DNA from: Streptosporangiaceae bacterium
GTDB lineage: Bacteria; Actinomycetota; Actinomycetes; Streptosporangiales; Streptosporangiaceae
Direction: 5' to 3'
Assembly (NCBI GenBank): GCA_025934635.1
Contig: JAICWX010000396.1
Span: forward strand, 1 to 7,053
Length of the DNA stretch: 7,053 nucleotides
Shown: positions 1-6,497 of the stretch, piece after piece
Layout: each line of letters begins with the position of its first letter
How positions within the stretch are numbered: the first letter of the stretch is position 1
Notes under the pieces: generated by a model
What the model saw: only the letters and a program-made list of their open reading frames with translations
Database searches by the model: none
Told to the model about the DNA's origin: nothing
Made by a program: the position numbers and the translations under genes

Positions 1-2
1 CA

Positions 3-227
3 AGCCCGGAACTAGTGCGGCGCGCGGAAAAAGTACGAGAATATCGCGAAGCCTCGGAAAGGACCGCCACGCAAGCGCTCGCCGCGTATCCTCTACGTTT
101 CGGCGAGGTGCGACAGCCGACATCCCGCTACTTGTTCGTGCCGCGCCACACGTCCCAGAATCGACAGGGAGACTGTGGACAGTGCTTCCGGCCCGGCTTG
201 CGCGGTTTTGCGGTGATGCGGGCGTAG
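3..227 (+). pseudogene. Possible 3' end of an unidentified gene cut by the window edge
   Basis: A reading frame is open from the first bases of the window to a TAG at 225-227, about 74 codons. A GTG at 15 is a possible internal start. The first 30 or so residues are charged and helix-like (for example RRAEKVREYREASERT); the rest shows no motif I recognise. Third-position G+C is clearly lower than in the neighbouring genes, and local base composition is about 57% G+C, so this is either a remnant of an older gene or a chance open frame. It ends just before the IS110-associated structured repeat, which would fit a gene truncated by an insertion. No function is proposed. Confidence 0.15.
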
Positions 228-236
228 GGTCGGGGG

Positions 237-316
237 CCTGGGTCCCGGCCTGACCTCCGAATCGGCTGACGCCCTCTCGGGCTGTCCTGCTAACGATTCG
301 TCGGCCGGGTCCCAGG
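237..316 (+). repeat. Structured repeat, upstream copy (covarying hairpin)
   Basis: An outer stem joins 237-250 to 303-316, with 13 of 14 pairs and one T-T mismatch. Unpaired T251 follows, then GAC 252-254 pairs with GTC 300-302. An internal region holds AATCGGCT (260-267) opposite CTGCTAACGATTC (287-299), whose CGAATCG/CGATTCG segments (258-264/294-300) can pair as an alternative. The apical hairpin pairs 268-274 with 279-286 around the loop TCTC, with T283 bulged. The copy at 1492-1565 has the same shape and a nearly identical internal loop, but its stems differ by paired substitutions. That pattern indicates selection on the fold of either the RNA or the single-stranded DNA. Neither copy matches an RNA family I know. 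Confidence 0.7.
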
Positions 317-384
317 TTATCGGCACCCACCGGCGGTGCCGTCCCGATCTGCCCGTCCTGTGCAAGAGGCCGGGGTTCACAGGC
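237..384 (+). ncRNA. Candidate bridge (seek) RNA region of the IS110 element
   Basis: IS110-group elements encode a guide RNA in the non-coding DNA upstream of the transposase; it pairs with target and donor DNA through internal loops. Here 430 bp precede the transposase and the part nearest the gene can fold into successive stem-loops. These are the structured repeat (237-316), a 7-bp hairpin CGGCACC/GGTGCCG (321-327 with 335-341) with a 7-base loop, and a 6-bp stem CCTGTG/CACAGG (357-362 with 378-383) enclosing a 15-base loop. Position and multi-stem form fit a bridge RNA. No promoter, ends or guide segments could be assigned, because the flanking target and donor sequences are not known. 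The strand is assumed from the transposase. Confidence 0.3.
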
Positions 385-430
385 CCGGCGGCCAGCGGGT
401 GCGTGCCACCCCTTCAACCAGAGAAAAGGG

Positions 431-1480
431 ATGGCATTGACCATCGTAGAAGACGCGCGCGCCGTCACCGGCGGTGTGGACACTCACGCGGACATGCACG
501 TCGCCGCGGCGCTAGATCCCATCGGGGGCCTGCTCGGCGTCGAGGAGTTCCCGGCGACCGCGGCCGGCTACGCCCGGCTGCTCGGCTGGCTGGGCGGGTT
601 CGGGACCGTCGCCCTGGTCGGCATCGAGGGGACCGGCAGCTACGGCGCGGGCCTGGCCCGCCACGTCACTGCGGCCGGCATCCGGGTCGTCGAGGTCGAT
701 CGCTCCGACCGGCAGGACCGCCGCCGGCAGGGCAAGTCCGACCCGCTGGATGCGGTCAGCGCCGCCCGGGCCGCCCAGTCGGGCCGGGCCCGCGGGGCAC
801 CCAAGGGCCGGGACGGCGCCGTGGAGGCTATCCGCGCGCTGATGGTCGCCAAGCGCAGCGCCCGCTCCGAGCGGACCCAGACCATCAACCAGGCCAGGTC
901 CCTGATCGTGACCGGCCCTGATGACCTGCGCGCACGGTTCGCCGGGCATACGGTCGCCGCCCTGGTCAGCGAGCTGGCGGCGCTGCGTCCCCGGCCCGGC
1001 GATGCTGTCGGCTATGCCACCCGGATCGCGCTGCGGGAGCTGGGGCGGCGCGCTGAGTTCCTCGACGGCCAGCTCGAGCGCCTGGATGAGCTCATCGACC
1101 CCCTGGTTACCGCCCGCGCCCCGGGCCTGCTCGCCTTGCATGGCGTCGGCCCGGACACCGCCGCCCTGCTCTTGATCGCGGCCGGGGACCACCCGCACCG
1201 GCTGCGCTCCGAGGCAGCCTGGGCGCACTTGTGCGCTGCCGCCCCGATCCCGGCATCGTCGGGGAAAATCACCCGCCACCGCCTCAATCCCGGCGGGAAC
1301 CGCGAGGCCAACCACGCCCTGTGGCGGATCGTGATCACCCGGATGAGCTCCCATGCCCCGACGCGGGCCTACGTCGAGCGGCGCAGCGAGCAAGGCCTGT
1401 CCAAGAAGGAGATCATCCGCTGCCTGAAGCGTTACGTCGCCCGCGAGGTCTACCGCCACCTCCGCGCCGCCGCCGGCTGA
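431..1480 (+). CDS. IS110-family transposase (DEDD plus serine recombinase-like)
   Basis: This 349-residue protein is the transposase of an IS110-type insertion sequence, which integrates with the help of a structured guide RNA. The N-terminal RuvC-like domain shows GVDTHAD with D17, GIEGTGSY with E66, and KSDPLDA with D104 and D107, together the DEDD acidic set. A central helical, Arg-rich stretch (about 115-240) follows. The C-terminal Transposase_20 domain contains HGVGPDTAALLL and PIPASSGK; S276 or S277 lies where the family's catalytic serine is expected, followed by the typical basic NPGGNREANHALWR segment. Length is normal for the family and no frameshift is seen, so the gene looks intact. 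GAGAAAAGGG directly abuts the ATG, an unusually short spacing. An in-frame TTG at 437 would be spaced better, so the start is uncertain by two codons. A structured repeat begins 12 bp after the stop. Confidence 0.95.
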   Translation: MALTIVEDARAVTGGVDTHADMHVAAALDPIGGLLGVEEFPATAAGYARLLGWLGGFGTVALVGIEGTGSYGAGLARHVTAAGIRVVEVDRSDRQDRRRQGKSDPLDAVSAARAAQSGRARGAPKGRDGAVEAIRALMVAKRSARSERTQTINQARSLIVTGPDDLRARFAGHTVAALVSELAALRPRPGDAVGYATRIALRELGRRAEFLDGQLERLDELIDPLVTARAPGLLALHGVGPDTAALLLIAAGDHPHRLRSEAAWAHLCAAAPIPASSGKITRHRLNPGGNREANHALWRIVITRMSSHAPTRAYVERRSEQGLSKKEIIRCLKRYVAREVYRHLRAAAG

Positions 1481-1491
1481 CGTCCCAGACC

Positions 1492-1565
1492 CCGGGGACG
1501 GCCTGACCCGCTAATCGGCTGCCGCATCCGTGCTGGCCTGCTAACGATTCGTCGGCCGTCCCCGG
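1492..1565 (+). repeat. Structured repeat, downstream copy (covarying hairpin)
   Basis: The outer stem is a perfect 12-bp pairing of 1492-1503 with 1554-1565. Bulged T1504 follows, then GAC 1505-1507 pairs with GTC 1551-1553. The internal loop holds AATCGGCT (1513-1520) opposite CTGCTAACGATTC (1538-1550). The apical hairpin pairs 1521-1526 with 1531-1537 around TCCG, with T1534 bulged. Relative to the upstream copy, the 21 bases at 1537-1557 are identical to 286-306. Stem pairs change in concert: outer C-G to A-T, C-G to G-C, G-C to C-G and T-A to C-G; apical A-T to C-G and C-G to A-T. The copy starts 12 bp after the transposase stop but has no following T tract, so a simple intrinsic terminator is not the obvious reading. 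Confidence 0.7.
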
Positions 1566-1837
1566 TCCCCGTTCTGCCTTGCTGGGCGTGACCTCATAAG
1601 AGCTTTCCCTCACCTGAGTGGACCTTCCCTGTCTTGTCCGCAACCCAGCAAACTGTCCCCATGCCCATCCTTTTCAAGAACCCGGAATTGAGACCAGAAA
1701 ATGTCATGCGAATCCCTTGACGGCCCATAGGAGCATCGTTATGGAAGTCGGCGGCTGGTTCTAATGCTCACGCAGGGTCATTGTGTGTTGACGTCGTCGC
1801 TGGCCGGATAGCCGCGGCGGCCGGTTGATAGTGCAGG
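1566..1837. other. Lower-GC intergenic spacer between the IS110 region and the toxin gene
   Basis: This spacer has no convincing gene. The 120 bases 1621-1740 are about 52% G+C, against about 70% in the adjacent genes, which suggests a different origin. On the plus strand TTGACG (1717-1722), a 17-bp gap and TATGGA (1740-1745) form a fair promoter-like pair. Overlapping it, TAGGAG (1728-1733) stands 7 bp before ATG 1741, which opens a seven-codon frame (MEVGGWF, stop 1762-1764). The stop overlaps a second ATG at 1764 in a TAATG arrangement, opening a 15-codon frame. These could be a leader peptide or the remnant of a lost gene. The spacer also forms the 3' flank of the minus-strand toxin operon; no clear terminator with a U tract was found. 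Confidence 0.4.
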
Positions 1838-2275
1838 TTAGTCGAGCGCGATCGGGGTCATGGTGGTGCGTGAGGTGCGCCAGATGAACGGGCCGGGCTG
1901 GGCGGTCAGTGCGTCGATGCGGCGCCACTGGGTCATGAAGACTTCAAGTTGTCCCCATTTGGTCTGCGCATCGCGCTGGTTGAGGGCGACCATCTTGGCC
2001 CTGTTCTCCCGGACGGCGGTGATCTCGTTGCGGTTCTGGGTGATCATGGCATCGCGGGTGATGATCAGCCAGCCGCGGGCGGCGACCTGCGGTATCCAGT
2101 CGGTGTCGAGCACGTCAGGGCTGGTGACGGGGCACGGCGGCCGCTGCCGCTTGTGGATCACGGCTCCGGGATCGCCGGGGTAGGTCACGTCGCTGCGGAG
2201 GGCGGCGAGGATCTTGCCGAGGCCCAGGACGTCAGCGTCGACGTAGATGCGGACCTGGGCCGCACGCGGGCTCAT
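1838..2275 (-). CDS. vapC: VapC45-like PIN-domain ribonuclease toxin
   Basis: This 145-residue protein resembles the PIN-like toxins of the VapC45 type (M. tuberculosis Rv2019), Mg-dependent ribonucleases that cleave RNA when their antitoxin is lost. Visible features are an N-terminal beta strand ending in acidic residues (VRIYVDAD, D13 and D15), the family-like segment GLGKILAALRSDVTYPGDPG, then DVLDTDWIPQVAARG (D57, D59) and GWLIITRDAMI (D75), the last two giving the remaining metal-binding acids of a PIN fold. The C-terminal third is Gln-, Arg- and Trp-rich and ordinary in length. Its ATG overlaps the upstream antitoxin stop by 4 bases (ATGA at 2272-2275), so translation is probably coupled and the toxin is made only with its antitoxin. 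Family assignment comes from motif and operon pattern, not from a search. It appears intact. Confidence 0.82.
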   Translation of the reverse strand: MSPRAAQVRIYVDADVLGLGKILAALRSDVTYPGDPGAVIHKRQRPPCPVTSPDVLDTDWIPQVAARGWLIITRDAMITQNRNEITAVRENRAKMVALNQRDAQTKWGQLEVFMTQWRRIDALTAQPGPFIWRTSRTTMTPIALD

Positions 2276-2943
2276 GCTGCTGCGCGCTGCGACAGCTCAT
2301 AGCTCTGGGCCCACCGCACGGCGTCGATGCCGAGGCCGAAGTCCTCGGCGACTTCCTCGGCAGATGCGCCGCCGTCGAGTTCGCCGGCGATGGCCTCGGT
2401 GGAGATGCCGCCGACAGCAGGCTGGCCGAAACGCACCAGCGGGTTGACCCGGACCGGGGATGACGGGTCCTCGTGGGGGTGCCAGGCAGCTGGCTGGTCC
2501 CCAGACCAGTCCACCCGCGCGAAGAACTCTTCTCCCGGGGCGGTCAGGACGATCTGTCCGTTAGCGACGGCGACCAGGCAGAACTCGGGGTCAAGGTGGC
2601 TGCGGCCCTGCAGGTCGATGAGCAGCTGGCGGCCGGAGCCGACGTAAGGGCGGCGGTCGGCGAGCGGGTAGGGCACCTGGTACTGGTCGCGGAGCCGGTC
2701 GATGAAATCCCGCAGTTCCTTCAGCGGCACGTCATGCTCGCGCCGGTAGGTCCGCAGCAGGCTCGCCTCGACGAATTCCGCCCACGTCACATCGCGAGAT
2801 CCAGTGGGCTCCACCCGGATCACCGGCCGGTAGCGGGGTAGCCGGCCTTCCAGCCACCAGTGCAGCGTCGACGGGGCGACGCGCAGCAGGTGCGCGGCGG
2901 CCGCCTCGGTGTACATCTCGCGGTCGAGGATGGTGACGCTCAC
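2272..2943 (-). CDS. vapB: VapB45-like antitoxin with DUF433 domain
   Basis: This 223-residue protein is the likely antitoxin and autorepressor for the PIN toxin that follows it. Residues about 10-33 (YTEAAAAHLLRVAPSTLHWW) look like a MerR-type helix-turn-helix DNA-binding segment. The middle part, about 50-170, carries conserved-looking basic and beta-rich stretches such as VTWAEFVEASLLRTYRRE. The C-terminal 171-217 region (PAVGGISTEAIAGELDGG, then AEEVAEDFGLGIDAVRWA) matches the DUF433 fold common in antitoxins of PIN-like toxins. Length is close to that of the M. tuberculosis homologue Rv2018. The start is GTG; no Shine-Dalgarno sequence precedes it, so a leaderless transcript is possible. 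A perfect 12-bp palindrome lies 15-26 bp upstream. The gene is first in a two-gene operon and divergent from the recombinase. Confidence 0.82.
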   Translation of the reverse strand: MSVTILDREMYTEAAAAHLLRVAPSTLHWWLEGRLPRYRPVIRVEPTGSRDVTWAEFVEASLLRTYRREHDVPLKELRDFIDRLRDQYQVPYPLADRRPYVGSGRQLLIDLQGRSHLDPEFCLVAVANGQIVLTAPGEEFFARVDWSGDQPAAWHPHEDPSSPVRVNPLVRFGQPAVGGISTEAIAGELDGGASAEEVAEDFGLGIDAVRWAQSYELSQRAAA

Positions 2944-3083
2944 GCCGCTAGTGTGACACGCCGCGGCGTCTCATCCCGCGAACCGCGTCCCCGGAGCGTC
3001 CGTTTTGCTCTCCGGCGCGCCCGACAGCGCCGACCTTACTGCGAATGGTGTTTCCCCTGCGGTGCATGCGGTAGCTGAGATAC
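2944..3083. promoter_or_regulatory. Divergent control region of the vapBC operon and the recombinase
   Basis: The 140 bp between the antitoxin (minus) and the recombinase (plus) must hold both promoters. On the antitoxin side there is a perfect 12-bp palindrome, ACGCCGCGGCGT (2958-2969), and beside it GTGTGACAC (2951-2959), a 4-bp inverted repeat around one base. On the minus strand CACACT (2950-2955) ends 6 bp before the GTG, positioned like a -10 box for a leaderless transcript, though no good -35 is visible. A palindrome here is where an antitoxin would be expected to bind for autoregulation. A looser inverted repeat, CCGGAG/CTCCGG (2991-2996 with 3010-3015), lies nearer the middle. Assignments are inferred from position. 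Confidence 0.4.
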
Positions 3084-4649
3084 GTGAGCACAGCGCCTTT
3101 CGCACCTCGGCTGCCGGAGACATCTGGAGCTGTCCCGAAGCTCGGCCCGGGTGACGGTCCTGGCGCAGGTCTCGGTACTGATGTCCTAGCGGCCTGGGCA
3201 GAACAGGGCCGCCAGGCGGCGGAGCCGGTAGGCGGCCGGCTGCGGTTCGCGTTTTACGGACGCGTGTCAACTGAGGACTGGCAGGATCCGGTGACGTCGC
3301 TGGCGCGGCAGCGGGACCAGGCGGCCGGGCTGGTAGCCGGGCACGGGGAGATCGTGGCGGAGTTCTTCGATGCAGGGGAGAGCCGGACGCTGGCCTGGAC
3401 CCGCCGCCCGCAGGCCGCGGCCCTGGTGGCGGCGATGGCGGATCCGGACCGCGGGTGGAATGCGATCGTGATCGGGGAGTACGAGCGGGCGTTCTACGGC
3501 AGCCAGTACGCCTCGATGGTGCCGCTGTTCCAGCACTATGGCGTGCAGTTGTGGATGCCGGAGGCGGGCGGCGCAGTCGGCGGGGGAGAGGACCACGAGC
3601 AGCTGATGCTCGCGCTGGGGCTGCAGTCCAAGCGGGAGATCACCCGGACTCGGATCCGCGTCCGCACCGCGATGGCCGCCCAGACCCGGGAACAGGGCCG
3701 GTACCTCGGCGGCCGACCGCCGTACGGGTACCGGCTAACTGACGCCGGACCGCACCCGAACAAGGCCCACGCGGCGTGGGGCCGCCGCGCGCACCGGCTC
3801 GAGCCGGACCCGGCAACCGCGCCGGTCGTCACCTGGATGTTCACCCAGAGGCTGGCCGGGCACAGCGCAGCCCGGATCACCCGCGCCCTGAACGACGCCG
3901 GGATCCCGTGCCCGTCGGCCGCCGACCCGGCCCGGAACTCCCACCGGTCCGGTGCTGCATGGACGCTGCGGACGGTGGCCGCGATCCTGGCCAACCCGCG
4001 GTACACCGGCCGGCAGGTATGGAACCGGCAGCGCACCGACCACGACCTCGTCGATCCAGCAAACACCGGTCTCGGGCACCGGCAGGTACAGCGGTGGAAC
4101 CTGCCCGACGGCTGGGTCATCTCCAAGCACCCCGCGCACCCCGCGCTGGTCAGCGAAGCCGACTTCATCGCCGCCCAGGACGCCACCGCCCCGCGCGGCC
4201 CGGCAGGCCCGGCCACCCGCCGGTACCTGCTGGCCGGGTTGCTGGCCTGCGGCCGGTGCGGGCGGCGGCTCGAGTCCGCCTGGTCCAACGGCAAGCCGGC
4301 TTACCGGTGCCGCCACGGCCACACCAGCGCCGCAAGCCCCGATTCCTCGCGGCCGAAGAACACCTACGTCCGCGAGGAGCAGATCCTCCCGCATCTGGCC
4401 GCCCTCGCCATCCTCCTCATGAGCCCCGTCGGCAAGTCCGCTAGAGGGAACCGAGGCCTGGCGCAGCTGACTGGGCCGGCCAGCACGGCAGCTCTGATCG
4501 ACCAGCTCCGCGCCGGCGGGACCATCCTCACCTACGACCCGGATGGCCGGGCACTGCGCGCCGGCGGTCACGATACGCCGCCGGTCATCATCGGTAAGAA
4601 CGCCGCTTGCGCTCACTCGCACCAGCACGGCGAAAGGAGGACCGCCTAG
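3084..4649 (+). CDS. Serine recombinase (resolvase/invertase superfamily, with zinc ribbon)
   Basis: This 521-residue site-specific recombinase would cut and rejoin DNA through a phosphoserine link. After a 52-residue Gly/Pro-rich N-terminal extension, the catalytic domain begins at RFAFYGRVSTED, with S62 as nucleophile and R60 nearby. SLARQRDQ, then GEYERAFYGSQY (in place of the usual DRLaR motif, as in a common actinobacterial subfamily) and SKREITRTRIRVR complete it to about residue 200. LGGRPPYGYRL starts the Recombinase domain (about 208-345). A zinc ribbon follows with C389, C392, C409 and H411 or H413. The C-terminal tail is short and lacks an obvious long coiled coil. GTG 3084 was chosen because it opens the frame before the domain; only a weak GAGA precedes it, so a later start is possible. 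It probably served to integrate or excise the element carrying the adjacent vapBC pair. Confidence 0.92.
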   Translation: MSTAPFAPRLPETSGAVPKLGPGDGPGAGLGTDVLAAWAEQGRQAAEPVGGRLRFAFYGRVSTEDWQDPVTSLARQRDQAAGLVAGHGEIVAEFFDAGESRTLAWTRRPQAAALVAAMADPDRGWNAIVIGEYERAFYGSQYASMVPLFQHYGVQLWMPEAGGAVGGGEDHEQLMLALGLQSKREITRTRIRVRTAMAAQTREQGRYLGGRPPYGYRLTDAGPHPNKAHAAWGRRAHRLEPDPATAPVVTWMFTQRLAGHSAARITRALNDAGIPCPSAADPARNSHRSGAAWTLRTVAAILANPRYTGRQVWNRQRTDHDLVDPANTGLGHRQVQRWNLPDGWVISKHPAHPALVSEADFIAAQDATAPRGPAGPATRRYLLAGLLACGRCGRRLESAWSNGKPAYRCRHGHTSAASPDSSRPKNTYVREEQILPHLAALAILLMSPVGKSARGNRGLAQLTGPASTAALIDQLRAGGTILTYDPDGRALRAGGHDTPPVIIGKNAACAHSHQHGERRTA

Positions 4650-4743
4650 AGAGAAACGAGAAAGAGAGTACCTGCCGCGGCTGGAGGCTGAGCGCGGGTA
4701 ACGATCGAGCATGCCCGTGAACGGCTGCTCATGGGGATTTAAC
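4632..4743 (+). other. Orphan ribosome-binding site and gene-less stretch after the recombinase
   Basis: GAAAGGAGG at 4633-4640 is one of the strongest Shine-Dalgarno sequences in the window. It lies in the last codons of the recombinase, where a coupled downstream gene would be expected. No ATG, GTG or TTG follows at a usable distance. In the recombinase frame, the codons after the TAG continue for 17 residues of highly charged sequence (REKREREYLPRLEAERG) to a TAA. ISL3 begins at 4744. The signal may be left over from a lost partner gene such as an excision factor, or the recombinase may once have been longer. A serine-recombinase att core might also lie here, but none can be identified. 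Confidence 0.35.
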
Positions 4744-4768
4744 GGGCTCTGCCGCGAGTTTTGTGGTG
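4744..4768 (+). repeat. Left terminal inverted repeat of the ISL3 element
   Basis: The 25 bases beginning GGGCTCTGCCGCG match the reverse complement of 6679-6703 at 21 of 25 positions, including the first 13 without a break. GGCTCT is typical of ISL3-family ends. The repeat ends 4 bp before the stop codon of the transposase, so the 3' side of the element is almost all repeat. Confidence 0.85.
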
Positions 4769-4772
4769 CCGG

Positions 4773-6497
4773 TTACGCAGGGTGCAAGATGAGGCGTTTG
4801 CGGAGCAGGGCGAAGCCGGCGCGGCCGTACATCTGGCGCTTGATCATCTTGATCTTGTTGACCGTGCCCTCGACCCTGCCGGAGTTCCAGTGCAGGGTGA
4901 GGCCGTTGACGACTGCCTGCTGGTCGTTGCGGATGCCGGCCGCCAGGGAGCGCAGGCCGGCCTGGTCGTCGGCTTCGACGGCGGCGAGCCAGGCCTCGAG
5001 GTCGCGGCTGCCGGTGCGGGCGGTCATCATCTCGGCGAATGCGGTCACGTGCCCGGCGAGCGCGTCGATGTGCGGGCAGCGGGCGCGGATGGCCTGGAGC
5101 TGGGCTTGCTCGCCTGGCTGGAGGTGGTCGGGGCGGGTCAGCAGCCAGCGGGTGATCTGGCGGGTCTTGGGGACCGCGGGAGAGGGGTCCGGGGCGGCGG
5201 GGACCTGCCGGAATGGCCGGACGTAGCGGCGGACGGTCTGCTCGCTGCCGGCCCAGCCGCGCTGCTGCAGTTCGGCGTGGAGCGCGGCGGCGTCGGTGAC
5301 GCCTTCGTTCCACCGCTGGTGCAGGTACGGCTTGAACTGATCCAGCTTCGATTCCCGGCTGGTGGCCTTGCCCAGCAGTTCGTCCGCGCTGCCGGCCCGG
5401 GCGAACCGCTGCACGGTCTTGCGGTCCAGCCCGGTGACGCGGCTGATCGCGGACAGCGATTCGCCGGAGTCCAGCCGCTGGCGGATCTCAGCGTGGCGTT
5501 CCCGGGTCCGTGCCACCAGACGGCGCTCCCGGCCGCACGCGTCCAGGAACCCGTCCGGCGGGACCTGCCCGGCTTCTGCCTGTCCTGGCGGTTCTTGCTC
5601 CGGCGTGCCCGCAGGCCCCGCCGCGTCGTGGCCGCCGGCGTCGCCGGGCTGGTCTTTCAGGCAGCCGCGGTGGCCGGCGACCGTCTTCCCGGCGTATTCG
5701 GCCAGGTTGTGCCACAGGTGCCAGCGGTCGGCGACCTGGATCGCGGCCGGTGCGCCCGCCCTGGCACCCTCGGCGTAGTTGCCGGCCCGGTCCCGGCAGA
5801 TGATCCCCGCGCCGGGATGCGCCGTCAGCCACGCCTGCAACGTGGCGGCCTCCCGGTCCGGCAGCAGATCCACCACGTCCCCGGTATTCATGTCCACCAG
5901 CACCGTCCCGTATACCTGGCCTTTGGCCAGCGCGAAGTCATCAACCCCGAGGACCTCCGGCGCGGCCGTGACCTCCGGATCCGGTGCCGCCGCGACCATG
6001 CGCAGCACGGTCGCCGGGTGCACCGCGATGCCGAGTGTCCCGGCCAGCCGGGCAGCGGCACGCCCGGCAAGCTCCAGCCCGAACCCGGCCAGCATGGCCG
6101 TCAGCGGAACACTGCGCCGCCGGTACCGTTCGCTCAGCCCTGCGGCCTGCTCGGCGAAGGTGACCGCCGGGCACTGCGGGTTCCGGCAGCGGAACCGGCG
6201 CACCCGCAAGGCAATCAGCACCGGCCGCCCGCCCGCCGCGCCGTCAGCCACCGTGCGCGCATACCCGCCGTGCACCCGCGCCGATTCCAGGCCGCACCGC
6301 GGGCAGCACGCCGAGCCCGCCTGGCACGACGCGGAGATCACCACCGCGCCTCCCGCATCTTCCACCCTGCGCACGCGCAGCCCCGCCAGGTGCGGGAACA
6401 GCACGGCCAGCAGGGCCTGCCCCTGCTCAGAGACATCCCAGACGCGGGCGGCGGAACTGGCCGGCCCGGCAGGCAGCATGGCAGACTGATCCGGCAA
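4773..6497 (-). CDS. ISL3-family DDE transposase
   Basis: This 574-residue protein moves the surrounding insertion sequence by cut-and-paste DDE chemistry. An N-terminal zinc-binding region has CPRC (C65, C68) and CRNPQC (C104, C109), followed by a helix-turn-helix region (about 115-170). The catalytic core starts at GVDDFALAKGQVYGTVLVD (D186). A second acid lies in CRDRAGNY (D236), the family's ADRWHLWHNL segment includes D257, and the final Glu is in GRVEGTVNKIKMIKRQMYG (E543). An insertion of roughly 270-500 carries a second HTH-like stretch (SLSAISRVTGLDRKTVQRFA), as in the longer actinobacterial members. No stop or frameshift is seen. The TTG at 6495-6497 is preceded by GGGAG with a 5-base gap. 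An ATG six codons later (6477-6479) has a poorer ribosome site. The leader can fold over the TTG and its ribosome site. Confidence 0.95.
   Translation of the reverse strand: MPDQSAMLPAGPASSAARVWDVSEQGQALLAVLFPHLAGLRVRRVEDAGGAVVISASCQAGSACCPRCGLESARVHGGYARTVADGAAGGRPVLIALRVRRFRCRNPQCPAVTFAEQAAGLSERYRRRSVPLTAMLAGFGLELAGRAAARLAGTLGIAVHPATVLRMVAAAPDPEVTAAPEVLGVDDFALAKGQVYGTVLVDMNTGDVVDLLPDREAATLQAWLTAHPGAGIICRDRAGNYAEGARAGAPAAIQVADRWHLWHNLAEYAGKTVAGHRGCLKDQPGDAGGHDAAGPAGTPEQEPPGQAEAGQVPPDGFLDACGRERRLVARTRERHAEIRQRLDSGESLSAISRVTGLDRKTVQRFARAGSADELLGKATSRESKLDQFKPYLHQRWNEGVTDAAALHAELQQRGWAGSEQTVRRYVRPFRQVPAAPDPSPAVPKTRQITRWLLTRPDHLQPGEQAQLQAIRARCPHIDALAGHVTAFAEMMTARTGSRDLEAWLAAVEADDQAGLRSLAAGIRNDQQAVVNGLTLHWNSGRVEGTVNKIKMIKRQMYGRAGFALLRKRLILHPA

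Larger units (their letters stand above)
237..1565 (+). mobile_element. IS110-family insertion sequence (approximate limits)
   Basis: The element is recognised by its full-length IS110-type transposase at 431-1480. The limits given are those of a high-GC block bounded by two copies of a structured repeat (237-316 and 1492-1565). The DNA just outside is lower in G+C: about 57% at the left edge of the window and about 52% to the right. IS110 elements normally lack terminal inverted repeats and make little or no target duplication, so the true ends cannot be read from one copy. The distance between the structured repeats, about 1.3 kb, is in the usual IS110 size range. Whether both repeats belong to the element, or are host repeats on either side of it, is unresolved. 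Confidence 0.45.

Noticed and set aside
93..380. A 95-codon minus-strand frame sharing the ADESLAGQ segment with another at 1413-1643
   Set aside because: The shared peptide is only the translation of the duplicated structured repeat on the opposite strand. Neither frame has a ribosome site or a domain.
512..1459. A 315-codon minus-strand frame opposite the IS110 transposase
   Set aside because: It is Gly/Ala/Gln-rich without recognisable motifs, while the plus strand carries the DEDD and serine motifs in order.
237..1565. Integron attC sites as an explanation for the paired structured repeats
   Set aside because: The conserved core lacks the GTTRRRY/RYYYAAC consensus pair in the required positions, and the gene between them is a transposase rather than a cassette gene.
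1492..1565. The downstream hairpin as a rho-independent terminator for the IS110 gene
   Set aside because: No T tract follows the stem, and the same structure occurs upstream of the gene, which a terminator does not explain.
3735..4712. A 325-codon minus-strand frame opposite the recombinase C-terminus
   Set aside because: It is low-complexity composition shadowing a gene with a recombinase domain and zinc ribbon on the other strand.
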